This document shows, in pieces, positions 32,457 through 44,849 of a stretch of 64,000 nucleotides of DNA (position 1 is its first letter; every line of letters starts with the position of its first letter). Origin of the DNA: Ananas comosus (lineage: Eukaryota; Streptophyta; Magnoliopsida; Poales; Bromeliaceae); NCBI RefSeq assembly GCF_001540865.1, contig NC_033625.1:12841948-12905947 (forward strand). Direction: 5' to 3'. Under the pieces are notes generated by a model that worked only from the letters and a program-made list of their open reading frames with translations, did no database searches and had not been told where the DNA came from. The translations under genes and the position numbers were made by a program.

Positions 32457-33514
32457 CTATGGATATCCGGTCATTCCAACATTCGAGTTGGCCTTGGTGG
32501 TCTTTCGCGCAGCCTGGCTCGTAGCCTTGGTGAAGTACATGTAGTAGTACACATTAAGAATCATTGTGAAGACCACAAAGACCGCTCCCGCGATGAAGAC
32601 CCCTTTCCTTAGAGATTCACACGTCCAATTCTGCGCGTAGATCACGTGCCGATACTTCGTGTGGTATGCGTTCTTCGTCGCCCCAGCTATAAGGCATGCC
32701 GCGGCTATTAGGAATGTAAGCCTGAGTTTATTAAGAAAGAGAAAAAAGGATCACTTGACAGAAAAAATTAGAAAAACAGAAGATCCTTAAATTTTTCGAG
32801 TATTTGCCCCTTAAAACCTATCTATCCATCCATATATCTATCTATCTATCATTTGTATCCTTATATTTACAAAACGACCTTTGAGTCCCCAACTAAAGGC
32901 AATGGTATTTTTGTAAGAAACTGCACTTCCTTGGGACATACGAGAAAATTGAGATTTTACCGGGGAAGATATGTAAATAGATGATTTTGCAGAGATATAT
33001 AGATGTAAAGTCCCTATTATATATAGGTTTTAAATATTTAGATGGATTGACATTATTTAATATGGCATCAGGGCAGGATAGGCGGTCCAGTGTTCCGAGT
33101 CCCACTAGGCTCCTAGCGTTATTTAATTTCCTCCCTAGTGTTATTTAATTTTCTCCTGTTTAATTTAAGTCGTGTTTTGGACCTATCAAAAAGTCTTTAA
33201 AAATATAAAAGCACCGTTCTCTAGAGCTTAAACTTTTGGAAAATAATAGTTGTTTCACATTATTTAACAGTTGCTATTATAATTTTCTAATAAAAGGGAA
33301 GAAGAGATCACCATGAGGAAGCAAAATATATGATAGACCAAGCCCTACTTCCACCAGGGGCCAAGGGCTTGCCGAAGCACATGCACGTCGTCACGATCAT
33401 CAGAAGAGACTGGCTCGTGAGAAGAAACAAGAAAGCGCCGACTCCATAACCAGTGGCAACATCTGAATCGTACGCACAGTATGTGGCATTGAAGTTGTCA
33501 GTGACTATGGAACC
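32457..33514 (-). CDS. DUF1218 family four-helix membrane protein, last two exons (partial)
   Basis: Exon 33514-33312 (phase 0 start, acceptor AG at 33516-33515, donor GT at 33311-33310) joins exon 32721-32457 (acceptor CTCAG at 32726-32722), splitting a Trp codon. Together they encode about 155 residues. Family features are YCAYDSDVATGYGVGAFLFL, then the SPGGSRA-like APGGSRAW, then AAACLIAGATKNAYHTKY, CESLRKGVFIAGAVF and a last membrane helix. DUF1218 proteins are plant membrane proteins; some members affect lignin and secondary walls. The first exon, expected to encode a start Met, a first helix and an 'AAEQRR'-like end, was not found upstream to about 38100. It may be far away, very diverged or lost. 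The splice sites and frame are intact, so the gene may still work. Confidence 0.8.
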
Positions 33515-33599
33515 CTGTGATGCAAAGCGTGTTAATTTTACGGCATTAAGACTAAGATGAATAGATGCAAGAGTATTATTTAAGACAAATGTACGCAAG

Positions 33600-34757
33600 G
33601 ATCATGTTCTGTGCACAATTCATGATTGTGAAATGGCACTTGTTCAAATGATAGCTCCAAAGTCTATAAAATCACTAAAATCATTATGCAAAAACAAGGA
33701 GCATAAGCTTTATAACGGGAGTTTACATTGAGATCATGTTAGGTTTACAAACAGGAGTTTACATTAAATATGGGGAATGCAGGGCAATCAGAGCATCACT
33801 TCATAACAAAAACCAAAATTTCTTAGATAAAAGTTTAGGATTAAAATTTATCTTTGACAAATGTAATTAGCAATCAAATATTAAAAATGCAGCATACTAT
33901 AGTGAGGAACATAAACCTTTTATGCTGAGAACAACTGAGGTTCATAACTATCATTATTGTCAATTTCAATTTCTTCCGTCGACTATTTCCCGAAAGAACG
34001 AAAAGAGAACCTTAAAAAATGCTCTAAACGAGTGGTGGCATATACTGAGAGTATTTGAGAAAGAGGCCTATCCTCGAAATTTCTATCGATATGTCTGATG
34101 TGCCCGTTTTAGCTTTCTTAATGCTTTATAGCTATGACACAGCTTGCATGCATTAAATCCTCAATTGTCACCACATCTTCTATTCCAGCTATGTCAGTGT
34201 CATATGTCCATCTAACACCCACTACGAACATGAGAAAGGGGTCGTATGTCCATTACTGGCACACTTAGATAGTATATACTCTACTAGGAATAAACTAATA
34301 GCAGTCATTTTATTTAAAATGAAGTTCCTTTGATACTTTAGTAACACTAATAAAACAATAGTTGATCTCAACTGCAGGACCGCTCAATGCATGCATTCGC
34401 TGTACAACTAGATCATCCATCAAAATTGAGACACAAAAATCTCCAATCATGCAACTTATCCAAGAACCCTTTGCTCTCCCTCTTCCAATAACAGCATTAC
34501 AGAACTTGTACAGAACACTCGTCAAAATTGCATATACAGTTTGTTTGGGCAGTTACGAGCTGTCAAATGATTCATTGACTTATTACATTTAGTTGCTGCA
34601 GCCTGACAAATGCAGCAAAGACAAGAAAGGTGGAAACTCCAGCACAAAGAATCTGGATGATTGATATTAAGATTTCCCTTTAGCAAAAGTTGGAAATTCC
34701 AGCACATTCATTTCACACAAAGTAAAACGAGACATGGTGAAGATGATAACGATAAAA
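33600..34757. other. Upstream of the DUF1218 exons: probable intron or intergenic DNA
   Basis: No further DUF1218 exon can be identified. On the minus strand near 34640 a short hydrophobic stretch is encoded, but it does not match the expected first exon. Confidence 0.45.
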
Positions 34758-35395
34758 GTGTTAGGACTTTGGTTATATTTATAGTTAAATCCTAATTGAA
34801 TTAAAATGAAATTTTAAATCTGTAATAGCAAGTCGGATTTAAATAAATCTAATTATATTGGGATTTGGGGTACGTTTTGGATGGTGCATTATATAAGCAC
34901 CATTATGGTCATTGGTGTGTACAGCCAAGTTGTGGAGTGTTCTGATGAAGTACGGCTGAATGGAGTATGCTATGCAGTTGTGTACAGCTGAGTGCCTTGG
35001 TAGTCCGTAAGGCAGGAGAGAAAGAAATGCTATTGCATGCACCAGGTGCACTGGAGTAAGTGAGAGAGTAGTCTTCTAGGATACAGAAGACCAGAGAGAG
35101 GGGTAAGAGTCAAAAAAAGGGCTTGGGTTAAAGCTAGTTGTGCAGAAGAGGAGTCTCATATAATTCTTCTCTTGGTTAGCATATCTTGTTTCACCTATAT
35201 TTTCTATTTGGTTTTCTCTCTTTTGTGGTTTCATCAACTTTTACTGTGAAGACGGATTTATGATAAAAAACCGATTGGACTCTCCCATTGCAGAATCCCA
35301 AAAACCACCGGTACCAACGCGAGTACCAAATTTACAGCAATCGGTACCAGAGTGGGTTGTGGATTCTCAACAATTAGTGTCAAGGCGAGTGTCAG
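34758..35395 (+). mobile_element. Copia-type LTR with primer-binding site
   Basis: It starts TGTTAGGACTTTGG, ends in 'agattcccaaca' and is followed by 'attggtatcagaac', a primer-binding site of the initiator tRNA-Met type. The interior is lost soon after, ending in a long A run (35515-35551) and two copies of 'caactagattgcaattccaa' (from 35551 and 35608). The same LTR family is at 54718-55904. Confidence 0.75.
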
Positions 35396-35514
35396 ATTCC
35401 CAACAATTGGTATCAGAACTTAAGATTATCGATCTATAGGAGAGATCGATNTCAATTTTACCTTTCACTTTACTGTTTATTTACATGTAAAATCTCAAAC
35501 CAATGTATTGTCAG

Positions 35515-35551
<37 letters not shown>

Positions 35552-35632
35552 AACTAGATTGCAATTCCAACGCGCTGTGGATTCTCAACAATGAAAAAAA
35601 AAAAAAACAACTAGATTGCAATTCCAACGTGC
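35515..35632. repeat. A-homopolymers with a duplicated 24-bp tract
   Basis: Two A runs are each followed by 'caactagattgcaattccaa'. Frames here are homopolymer artefacts. Confidence 0.75.
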
Positions 35633-35639
35633 TTCTATT

Positions 35640-37084
35640 GAGACAACAAAATGGAAAACCACAGCATCCCGCACAACAATGTTTTAGCAAACCAAAAATA
35701 AAATCCTCATTTAAATTGCCAAAGGACAATCTTCAGTGCTTCCGACAAAGATCTTTAACGCCTTCTATTAAAGATTTTCGAAAGCTTCATAAATAAGTAC
35801 ATCGATAAAGTAGTTTAGGCTCCTAGCAAACCGAACAGAATCATCGATTTTGTCTCCCATAAAAATCAATTCACTCTTGAAGAGATTTATATTCAGCCCA
35901 CAGAAATTGTTATGATCACTTCAGAACTAAACCTGAATCCCTGGCTGACCCAAATGTTGGGTTCCTTCCCTCGTAGATAAATAATATATTATTTATTAGA
36001 TTATAAAAGTTACTTGTATTTAGCATTTCTAACTGTGTTGTTAGTAGTATTTTTTGGACTATCCTTTCTTTATTCGATTTTGTTATCACATTGGTATTTT
36101 GGGTTCTAGGCACAGAAATAAGATCTCTCTCTTTCATCACAGCACGGTAGAGGAAACTAGGCATCAAACTACCATAATGTAATCAAGGGAGGTATCTTGA
36201 ACCCTAGAAGAATCAAGTGCACATTAGAGAGCGACCCAACCCTAAAATAATCTTTGATGTTTCCAAAAGATAATAATGACCTTTAAGGCTTTCAATGGCT
36301 TTTAATCTGCTTTTTGGAATGTTGTGTATGGCCAGAAAATTGAAGGTTTGATATCTTCAAAGAAATAGGTTCCTAACTACCAAAAAGCTCTAATGTCATG
36401 CTGACGGCAATATACCTCACCAGCGTATGCTTACGATTACATACTATTCTAGCTTATGCCAACACGAACTTCAACAATTCTTCACAAAATGAGACATTCA
36501 TGCTAGAAACCCATGTCTAAACCAAATCACCATTCACCAAATATGGCACAACAAGCCTCGATACTATATAGAAAGGCATATGGTTTTAACAATTGCTTCT
36601 TATCTTGCTTGCTGCGCAGTCTTGGAATATGAGGAAGGGAATAGGAACAAGCTTCATGCCCCAATTTGGCCAAACTAATGTACTTTTATCCACAATAAGA
36701 ATTTTGGTAAGACATTCCTTTTACTGTAGAAAAACCATCCGCACTCTTCATTTCCCTTTCACTGGAAGTCCAAAACTATGACTGAGCAGAAGAAAATTCA
36801 TCCAATTAACCATTCAACTTGCTACAAAGAACACACTTTTTCAAGGCCTTTCATGGACAAAAATTATCTCATTTATTACTTGTTGTGTCAGAAAACTAGG
36901 AAACAAATGGTAAAAACTTGGGTAAAGAGGAGTAGGTTATAAGAAGCTTCTACCTCTGCAGGCTCAGATTAACAATCCACGGACAAGCCAAAATACATTT
37001 GTATCAAGTGAAACTTCAAATGCAGCAGCTAGATTGGATGGGTATTACCCAATATATCTTTTCCCCCCTAGATACTTTATACCT
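35640..37084. other. No gene recognised
   Basis: Several short frames occur, none with a recognisable domain. This may be an old upstream intron or intergenic DNA. Confidence 0.5.
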
Positions 37085-37540
37085 TTAGGTATCGTTTGGT
37101 TCGAGGATAAGAAAAAAGTGGGTATTCCGGGGATAAGTATAAATTGAGATATAAGCGAGAATTAGATCAATTTTACGTTTGGATGAAAATTGGGTTATTC
37201 CTTAAAATAAGAAAAATAACGTTTGGTTATGTAAGATGGAATAAGAATTAAATTGAATAGTTATAAATAAAAAATAATAATATTATCTCTTTTTTTATAT
37301 TAGAATTTAAATTTTCATATTTTATATTTATATTTTAAAATTTTAAATTTCAAAATTTGAAATTAAAATTTAAAATTTAAAATCTCAAATTTTAAATTCA
37401 AAATTTGAAATTTTAAATTTCAAACTTTAAATTTAAGATCAAATTTAAATTTAAAAAAATAAAATTTCAAAAATTTAAAAATCAAAATTAAATTTAAAAT
37501 TTATTTAAATTTTAAATTTTAATTTATTATAATATTTAAA
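37085..37540. mobile_element. Harbinger/Tourist-like MITE left end and AT-rich repeat, cut by a gap
   Basis: 'ttaggtatcgtttggttcg' has a TTA-type target site and a Tourist-like terminus. From 37290 the sequence is built of 'aaatttaaaatttcaaattt' variants up to the gap at 37541. The right terminus was not found. Confidence 0.5.
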
Positions 37541-37565
37541 NNNNNNNNNNNNNNNNNNNNNNNNN

Positions 37566-38040
37566 TTCCTCTTCCTCTTCCTCTTCCCTCTTCTTCGTCG
37601 CCGGCGAGGGAGGAGATGCGGCGGCGGCGCGTGGCGACGAACCCTTTCCCTCTTCATCTTTCTCTTCCCTCTTCCTCTCCCTCTTCCTCTCCTTCTTCCT
37701 CTTCCCTTTTTTTTTTTCCTCTCATTCTTTCTCTTCCCTCTTCTTCGTCGCCGGCGAGCTCGACCCGCGCTGTCGCCGCCATCCGCTCCGGCGGCCCGAA
37801 GAGGAAGAGGAAGAGAAAGAGAAGGGGAAGATGATACTTTTGGAGGGATATATTTGTGAGGGCAAAATGGTCATTTCACAAGAAAACTGTTAAAAAATAA
37901 ACAGTTCTTTAACAGATGTTAATCAGAGGGACATATCTGCATAAATTAGGACTTTTGCAGGGACAACTTATGGAGTTTCCGTTTTGCAAGGATATTTCCG
38001 CAATTCACTATGTTTGCAGGGACGTGTATGCAAATAACCC
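37566..38040. mobile_element. Mutator-like non-autonomous element with GC-rich cargo, copy 2
   Basis: The cargo 'cgtcgccggcgagggagga' (37596 on) and the right arm, from 'ggagggatatatttgtgagg' to 'gcaaataaccc' at 38040, match copy 1 (30355-31213). The left arm is lost at the gap. The cargo repeats are fewer than in copy 1. Confidence 0.8.
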
Positions 38041-39752
38041 TTTAAAATAATATATTTTGTTCTTTAATTTTAGTGAATGGATACAACCCTTAGTGAGTGG
38101 ATACAACTCTAATCAAAGGGTATGACTCTTAGGCTGCATTTGGTAACAGAATAACAGGGGAATAAACTGATTTATCCTAATTATTCTGCCAAACAAAATT
38201 TAATTCCGTCTAAATATTTTAACCCGGTCAAAATAGGTTATTCCAGAATATCATGGAATAACTCGTTAATTTTATTCCTCCTCACCCCTCGAATAAGGAT
38301 TAAATCTAGAGAATTGCAGGGGTAGATGTAGTAAAAAATAAATTTTCTCGAAACCCGAGCAACTTTACTCTCCTCTCCACCAACTCACCTGCCCATTCTA
38401 CGCCATTGTCGTCTCTTTTCTGTGCTGAAGCCTTCTTCTTCCTCCTCAAATCCCTTTTAACTCCATCCTCTCACCTACTCCTCTTCTTCTCAGCTCTCTT
38501 CACTTTTCAATGGCGCCGGTTTTTCTCTTTCATATTAACTCCATATTAAACCTAATCCTTCCTTTGGAGCTTAAAACCAGCATTAACTATGTGGGAATGA
38601 TTTCAATCTACCTCCCAACCTCATCAATTGGTAGCCGATCTGCAGTTCCCTATGCAGATCTTCAATAAATTCAGGTGATTTCCCTCGGATGCAAAGTAGA
38701 AAGTTAGATCCTTCTTGGATTGTGTTGCTTCGAGTTGTCGACTCGCCTCGAGAGGCCTCATCTTCTTCTCTTCTTCAAAACCAACATTAATTGGAGTTGT
38801 TTAATGTGCATCTGCATCTCCCTCTCAAGAATGGATGGATACTGCTCGATTTCCTGTGCAGATTTGTTATTAATTGAGTCAATTTTTTCGGCTGCAAGTT
38901 AATACATCTCTGAAGCTTGCTTGACTTGTCAAGTCCCTCCATTACTACTCTTTATCTACTTCCACCTAAGACAAGTAAGTGGCCTTTTTGATGTTCTATA
39001 TATGTCTCTGTTGTGAGATGCAAAATCTTCTCGATAATAGTTGGGCCTTGAGGATCTCTAGTCCCTACTTGACTATGATATAAAAACGTTCTATTATCCG
39101 CATACTTGGAGCCTGGAGGTGAGCTTTTTAGTTCCTTTTTGGGTTTAATTTGTTGCCTTTACTCGGTTATTGGTGTTTTTCAGTCCCAATATGGATTCCG
39201 ATGAAATCATCCCATTACCTATGATGCATGGTGGAATCAGATGTTTTGTGGCTTGGAAGCATGGTATTAGCCAAATGTTGCCGCCAGTTCAATTCAAATG
39301 ACGATTCATACATGCTGAGCTATGATGCTGTCATACTTTATGCAATGTTCTCTATTGATCAAAGTATAACAGAATAAAGGATATGCTACCATCACTTTTA
39401 TATGGTTTTAAATCTACAATGATATAGTCCCTTTGAGATATAACTGAAGCAATGTATAAGCACCATCCATTGATGATCAAATATGTGAATGAAGTGAACA
39501 TGGACAATTCGTAAAATGGTGATGCTTGCTTTCTTCAGTTGCAGGTTGCCTTATATCTACTAATCTATTAAATTAGGCAATGATGCATGGGTTAGAGGCA
39601 AGAATTTCATGGTTGGGTGGTAAGCTAATAATAGCATTGCAGCCACCATGGAATATTATTACCATCTTTCCCCTGAGCCATATTGATATAATATAACATA
39701 TATGTTCTAACTATATCTAAATTTTGCTTTCTTGTATATGCGTTCCCTTCAG

Positions 39753-40956
39753 ATGGCATCGCAAAACAAAGCCCCGAATCGTACAGTGAACAAAAATTAT
39801 AATGTTATTGATATCACATCAACTGAAAGTCAGAGCATCGAAAGTCATGGAGCTGAAACATCCAAAACCAGAGTAAGATCTGGCAATTGGACGGAGGTCA
39901 TGGATTCGGCTATGTTGAATTTGATGACCGAGGAACATGTGCTTGGTAATTTCGTAAATGGAAGTTTCACTCCTTTGTCTTGGATAAGAATAGTACATGA
40001 CTTTAATGCACGGACCAAAGTAAATTTCGCCAAAAGCCATCTTCAAAATCGATTAAAAGTTTTGAAGCGGCAGTTCGTTATGTACCAAACGTTGGCAAAC
40101 AAAAGTGGATGGGGATGGGATTACGATCGTAATATTCCGACGGCCGGGGACCCGAATGATTGGGACGCAGTGGTAGCAGTATGTCATTGAATAGTTCTTT
40201 CAAATTTATTTGTAAACAATATATTATTAATACTGTGAATTAACCATTGTGGTAAATATTTTTGTAGGAAAATCCAGCTTATTCACGGTATAGGGACAAG
40301 CCATTCCCTGCATATCAGGATATTGCATTCCTTTCTGGAAAGACAACTGCCACGGGTAGGCATGGGTTTACAACAGGGATGCAAAATGATGATATTCGGA
40401 GCACGTCCTCCTCTTCCCCAGGTACTACTGCGATTTTACAACAAATTAAAAATTCTATGGCAGGGGCTTGTGGTTTTGGGCAAACTTCTGGTACTCAACA
40501 TGTACCCCTGCCGTTGTCGCCGCCGAATCAAGAAGGTCCCAACGATGCGTCATCTTACTCCCCAACTCCAACTCCAGTGAAGAGCGGAAATCCGAACACT
40601 AGCATTGCTTCAGCCGATACCACTTCTGGCAAGAGACGTCGTTCTTCACCTCCTTCACGTAAAACTACACCAACATCAACCCGTAGGGAAAACTTGAGTG
40701 CAACACTGATGCCATCCAAGAGTTGGTCAATCTCGGTAAGAAGCGATTGAACATTGCCGAGCAAATGCTACAGCGCGAGCTCGATGCCCGTCCAAAGGTT
40801 CACTCTATTGAGGACTGTATGGTAAGATTAAATGATATTCCAAATCTGACTCTTGAAGCTATCCTTTCTGCATGTGAAGCGTTCAAAGATGAGCGCAATC
40901 GATCGATCTTTATGTCGCTAAGTGGCGATATTCTTTATATGTGGATCGATCGCTAG
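39753..40956 (+). CDS. Harbinger ORF1, Myb/SANT-like DNA-binding protein
   Basis: Exon 1 is 39753-40178 and exon 2 starts at 40268 (donor GT at 40179, acceptor TAG before 40268, phase 0). The start follows a likely 5'-UTR intron acceptor (CAG directly before ATG). Exon 1 carries a Myb_DNA-bind_3-like domain with spaced aromatics (NWTEVMDSAMLNLM, then LQNRLKVLKRQF and WGWD). A Ser/Pro/Thr-rich linker with KRRR follows. The frame from exon 2 stops at 40750. The conserved C-terminal helix (VNLGKKRLNIAEQ … WIDR, 40723-40956) is open in another frame, so one frameshift lies near 40690-40720. In this family ORF1 binds the ends and helps the transposase into the nucleus. Without an unseen splice the protein loses its C-terminus. 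Confidence 0.78.
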
Positions 40957-42035
40957 GTGGTCATGCAAAGGACCGCCGCTGCACAAAATCCTGATTCACC
41001 TCCCTTCCCTCCTAACTAGATTGAAACTTTCGTACTCTACTTTCAAATTTTTGTGGCCTTGCATACAAATTTAATCTATTTTGGATGTACGGTATGGTTA
41101 GGAAGGCCTATATTATCCATATTTATGTTATGTGGGCTTATTTTGTATGTGAACTAATATATCGCTAGTTTCGTGCTACTATGCATGTGTAGTGCTAAAG
41201 GATATTGTGTATTGAACATGTACTGCCAGCATAAGCTGTTGTTTTTATGCTAATTTTGGACTTATTATGTTATGTATGTCATGTACTCGTTCTATTTGAA
41301 GTCCTAAACTAATGCTATTACTACCTCTTTTCTCTCAATGCAATGGTTTGTCACTTTCTTGGATGGACATGGACTACATCAGTTTCTACATAAATTAAAT
41401 TCCAAATGGCAGCATGCAGTTGTTCTTCAATATGTACTACATCAATTTTTATAATTATTGCTATAGTTGTAAAGCTAATTATATGGGTTGAAGGCATAAA
41501 ATCAAAGCTTCCTTGTCGTGACAACGATGATTAATACGTGTAAAGATTCCAGAGGGAGTGCAATTCTTCTGCTTTTGACAGTTTCTTCTGCTTTCGAAAG
41601 TACAATTGTGTAGCAGTTTGAAAACTAATGTGAAATCTAATTTATGTTGCTCAAGATGCCTTCTCTTTTATCTGTTCTGAAGTTTTGATGGTATGCAAAC
41701 TACTTTTTTCTATCTATTTTTTCTATGCTTAGCTAGATTCGATGTGCAAAAGTAGTTTGCTTGTACTTATTTGCTGTTTCAATCTGTATTATTTATGTTA
41801 CCAAATTGCCTTTTCAATCTGGCATAGGTTTGTATATAACAATCTCAAATTTATGTGCAAAATATTTGCTTTTGATGCCTTGATCTGTTGCTGCAGTTTG
41901 TAATCAATGCAAGGTTGATACGTTTCGAAGCAAATGCACATATATTGTTGATGGTTCACAATTACTTAGCATATCTGTCATGCTGTTTATGATGCGCAAA
42001 GCAGCAGATATACATATCTGTCAAAGCTGAGGCAT

Positions 42036-42600
42036 GAAAATTCAGATTGGGAGGCAGTGAAGTTCTTTTTATCCTACTGTTTTCAGACTGTTGGCAGCAT
42101 GTTGAGATGTTTTGCCGATGTTTTGGCGATGATGTGCAAAAGAATGTAAGATGTAAATGGTAGGGGGGCAGTAATTATTCTGCAGCCACCATTTCTTCAT
42201 ACTTTCTTTCAAACCTGAGCCATCAAAAATTTGATTCGGAGGCAGTGCAGCTCTTTTCCTATTGAGTTCGAAGCTGTTAACAGCATATTTATATATGCAG
42301 CTGATGTTTTGGTGATGATGCGGCAAAGGATGTAAGATGTAAATGGTAGGGGGGCAGTAATTATTCTGCAGCCACCATTTCTTCATATTTTCTTTCAAAC
42401 CAGAGCCATCAAAAATTTGATTGGGAGGCAGTGCAGCTCTTTTCCTATTGATTTCGAAGCTGTTAACAGCATATTTATATATGCTGCTGATGTTTTGGCG
42501 ATGGTGCGGCAAAGGATGTTAGATGTAAATGGTAGGGAGGCAGTAATCCTGAACTGCAGCCACCGTTTCATCATACTTTCTTTGAAACTTGAGCCAACAC
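42036..42600. repeat. Tandem repeat, 187-bp period, three copies, between Harbinger ORF1 and ORF2
   Basis: Copies start at about 42036 (diverged), 42221 and 42408. Each has 'gggaggcagtgcagctcttt', 'gatgttttggygatg' and 'gtaaatggtaggggggcagt'. The repeat precedes the ORF2 start at 42718 and could be part of its promoter or leader; this is inference. Confidence 0.85.
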
Positions 42601-42717
42601 TCCCCATCAAAACTTACATATTAGATGTTAGTTATTTTATTTTTTTGCCGTAATCTTGCATAGTAAATTGACATTTTCATTGAAATCTTTTTATCGTCTT
42701 TTTGTATCTTTGCAGTT

Positions 42718-44089
42718 ATGAGTGAGATAATCAATCGCCGAGCTTTTTCATCTCCAAATGTGGCAAACCTCATGACTTTCTTGGATGAGGAGGAAGATTA
42801 TTGGGAAGAGGTGCAAGCCATTCTTTTAGATGAACGTGTCTTCGCATTTCAAGCCACCTTACATAAGAGACCACGTCGCACTAGACCATTCACCGGGCAT
42901 CAACTAATTATGGATATTTTACAAGGACATCCCGACAGAGGGTACCAACATTTCCGAATGTCCAACACAACATTCATTAGACTTCGCGATGAATTGGTCG
43001 GTCGAGGTTTAATACAAGGCACTCGTCATCTTACGGCCGATGAACAACTCGGAATTTTTTTATTTGGTGTCGGGCATGGAGTAACAAATAGAGTGTTGGC
43101 AGAAACATTTCAGCACTCGGGGGAGACTATAAGTAGATACTTTAATAATATCTTGCGTGGTGTGGTCGAACTTAGACATGACTATATACAATTGCCAAGT
43201 AGTAATATTGGAATGCACCCAAAAATTAGAGATAATCCATTATTCCATCCATTCAAGGTGACAGACAAATCTGAATTACATAATTTTGGTTATTAAGTAA
43301 GCTCTACATCAGTAACATATTTTTAACTCTCTGTTATAACTTGTAGAATGCAATTGGCGCTATAGATGGGACACATATACCAGTGATTGTAAAAAAGAGC
43401 AAGCAACCACGATATCGATGTCGCAAAGGATATACATCGCAGAATATGATGGCCGCCTGCTCGTTTGATCACCAATTTTTATTCATATGCACTGGATGGG
43501 AGGGATCTGCAGCTGATATGAGAGTGCTGCGATGGTGTTGTGAGAGCGGCGATTTCATGGTTCCCGAAGGTAATGTTATTTACAGATTCTTTTCTGTCTA
43601 TTATAGTAACTTGTATTAACTATTGGTTGTTCTTGTGTAGGAAAATTTTACTTGGTCGATTCAGGTTATGCAAATACTGATCGGTTCCTCGCGCCTTTTA
43701 GAGGTGAGCGATATCACTTGAGCCAATTTGACGGTAATACAAGGGCGCGTACACATCGAGGACCGCGAGATCTATACAATCATAGACATGCACAATTCCG
43801 AAATGTTGTTGAGAAGGCATTCGGGATTTTGAAGAAGCGATTCAAGGTGCTTCGCCAAGCCACTCCGTTTCCCTACAAGGTGCAATGCCGCATTGCGCTA
43901 GCATGTTGTGTTATCCATAACTTTATTAAGAGGCACCAAGGAAGTGATATATACTTCAATATGCAAATGGAGCCAAATCCCCTTGAAGAGCAAGAAGAGG
44001 ATCCTACACGTCTCGTTGGGATTGATGAGTCGCGTCAGGGCGACACTCTTCGCACTATGATCACCGAGCAATTGTGGAATAGTCGATAG
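42718..44089 (+). CDS. Harbinger transposase (DDE_Tnp_4), 403 aa, three exons
   Basis: Exons are 42718-43257, 43347-43569 and 43641-44089. Splice sites are GT at 43258, AG at 43345-43346, GT at 43570 and AG at 43639-43640. Joined length is 1212 bases with no stop. Exon 1 has the N-terminal helix-turn-helix type region (TADEQLGIFLFGVGHG; ETISRYF). The catalytic triad is visible: Asp187 in GAIDGTH, Asp261 in LVDSGYAN and Glu312 in VVEKAFGILKKRF. The end at NSR-stop and the overall length are usual for plant PIF/Harbinger transposases. It cuts the element at its inverted ends and inserts it at TWA sites, together with ORF1. A CAG just before the ATG suggests a leader intron. This is the best preserved transposon gene in the window. 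Confidence 0.92.
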
Positions 44090-44849
44090 GATAGTTTTGT
44101 TGACTTTGTAATGAAAACTCTACTTGCATTAGCTTCCTCTGACTTCCATTAGTATTTTATTACCTCGTAGAGACTTGTATGTCTATTTGGAAGTTAACTG
44201 CAGTTATCATCTATAGTTTTCAGTTTGTATGACACAGGCTTATATGTTTAGCTAAGATATTAATATTGGACTTCACTGTTGTGATATTTTGTTAAATTAT
44301 ATTATGGTTAATTTATTTGCAATTGATATAAGAATTTACTGTTGCATTTTTTAAACTTTTTCCATTTGCTGCCAAGTGTATTAATGTTGCTTTTTGCGAC
44401 GATGTGCCGAATGTGCGACGATGTGCCAACATCCTAATATGTTTATATAGTATTTAGTACTATATTTCAGTTCTCTAAATTAAATTATTGTCCTATTACT
44501 TACATTGAATTATACGGTTATGTATAATATTCCTGATTTTTTCTTAATCATGTTCATTACTTATTAATTATACAAATATTTTAAATATATTATAAATTAT
44601 GGAAGATGGAGATAAGGGCAAACTTGCCATTTCTAATTATTTCAATCTACTTTTCTCACTATTCTTCTCTTGTTTCAAAAAATTAACCAAACATCATTTT
44701 ACTTATTCCAAGGAATAAGCTGATTTCAAACCAAACAACAAATTACTTTTATTTCTCTCTATTCTAGAATAAAGAGATATTCCAGGGACAAAAATAATTA
44801 ATCCTGAGAATCTTATTCTGCAGCCAAACGCAGCCTAAGAGAATGAATT

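Larger units (their letters stand above)
38132..44835 (+). mobile_element. PIF/Harbinger DNA transposon, complete, about 6.7 kb
   Basis: The inverted ends are GGCTGCATTTGG (38132) and the complement of CCAAACGCAGCC (44835). TTA and TAA lie just outside the left and right ends; Harbinger elements duplicate TWA, so one flank may have mutated. It holds a Myb-like ORF1 and a DDE transposase ORF2 on the same strand, the standard pair for autonomous members, separated by a 187-bp tandem repeat. The transposase is open from start to stop, so this may be a fairly young copy. Confidence 0.88.
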
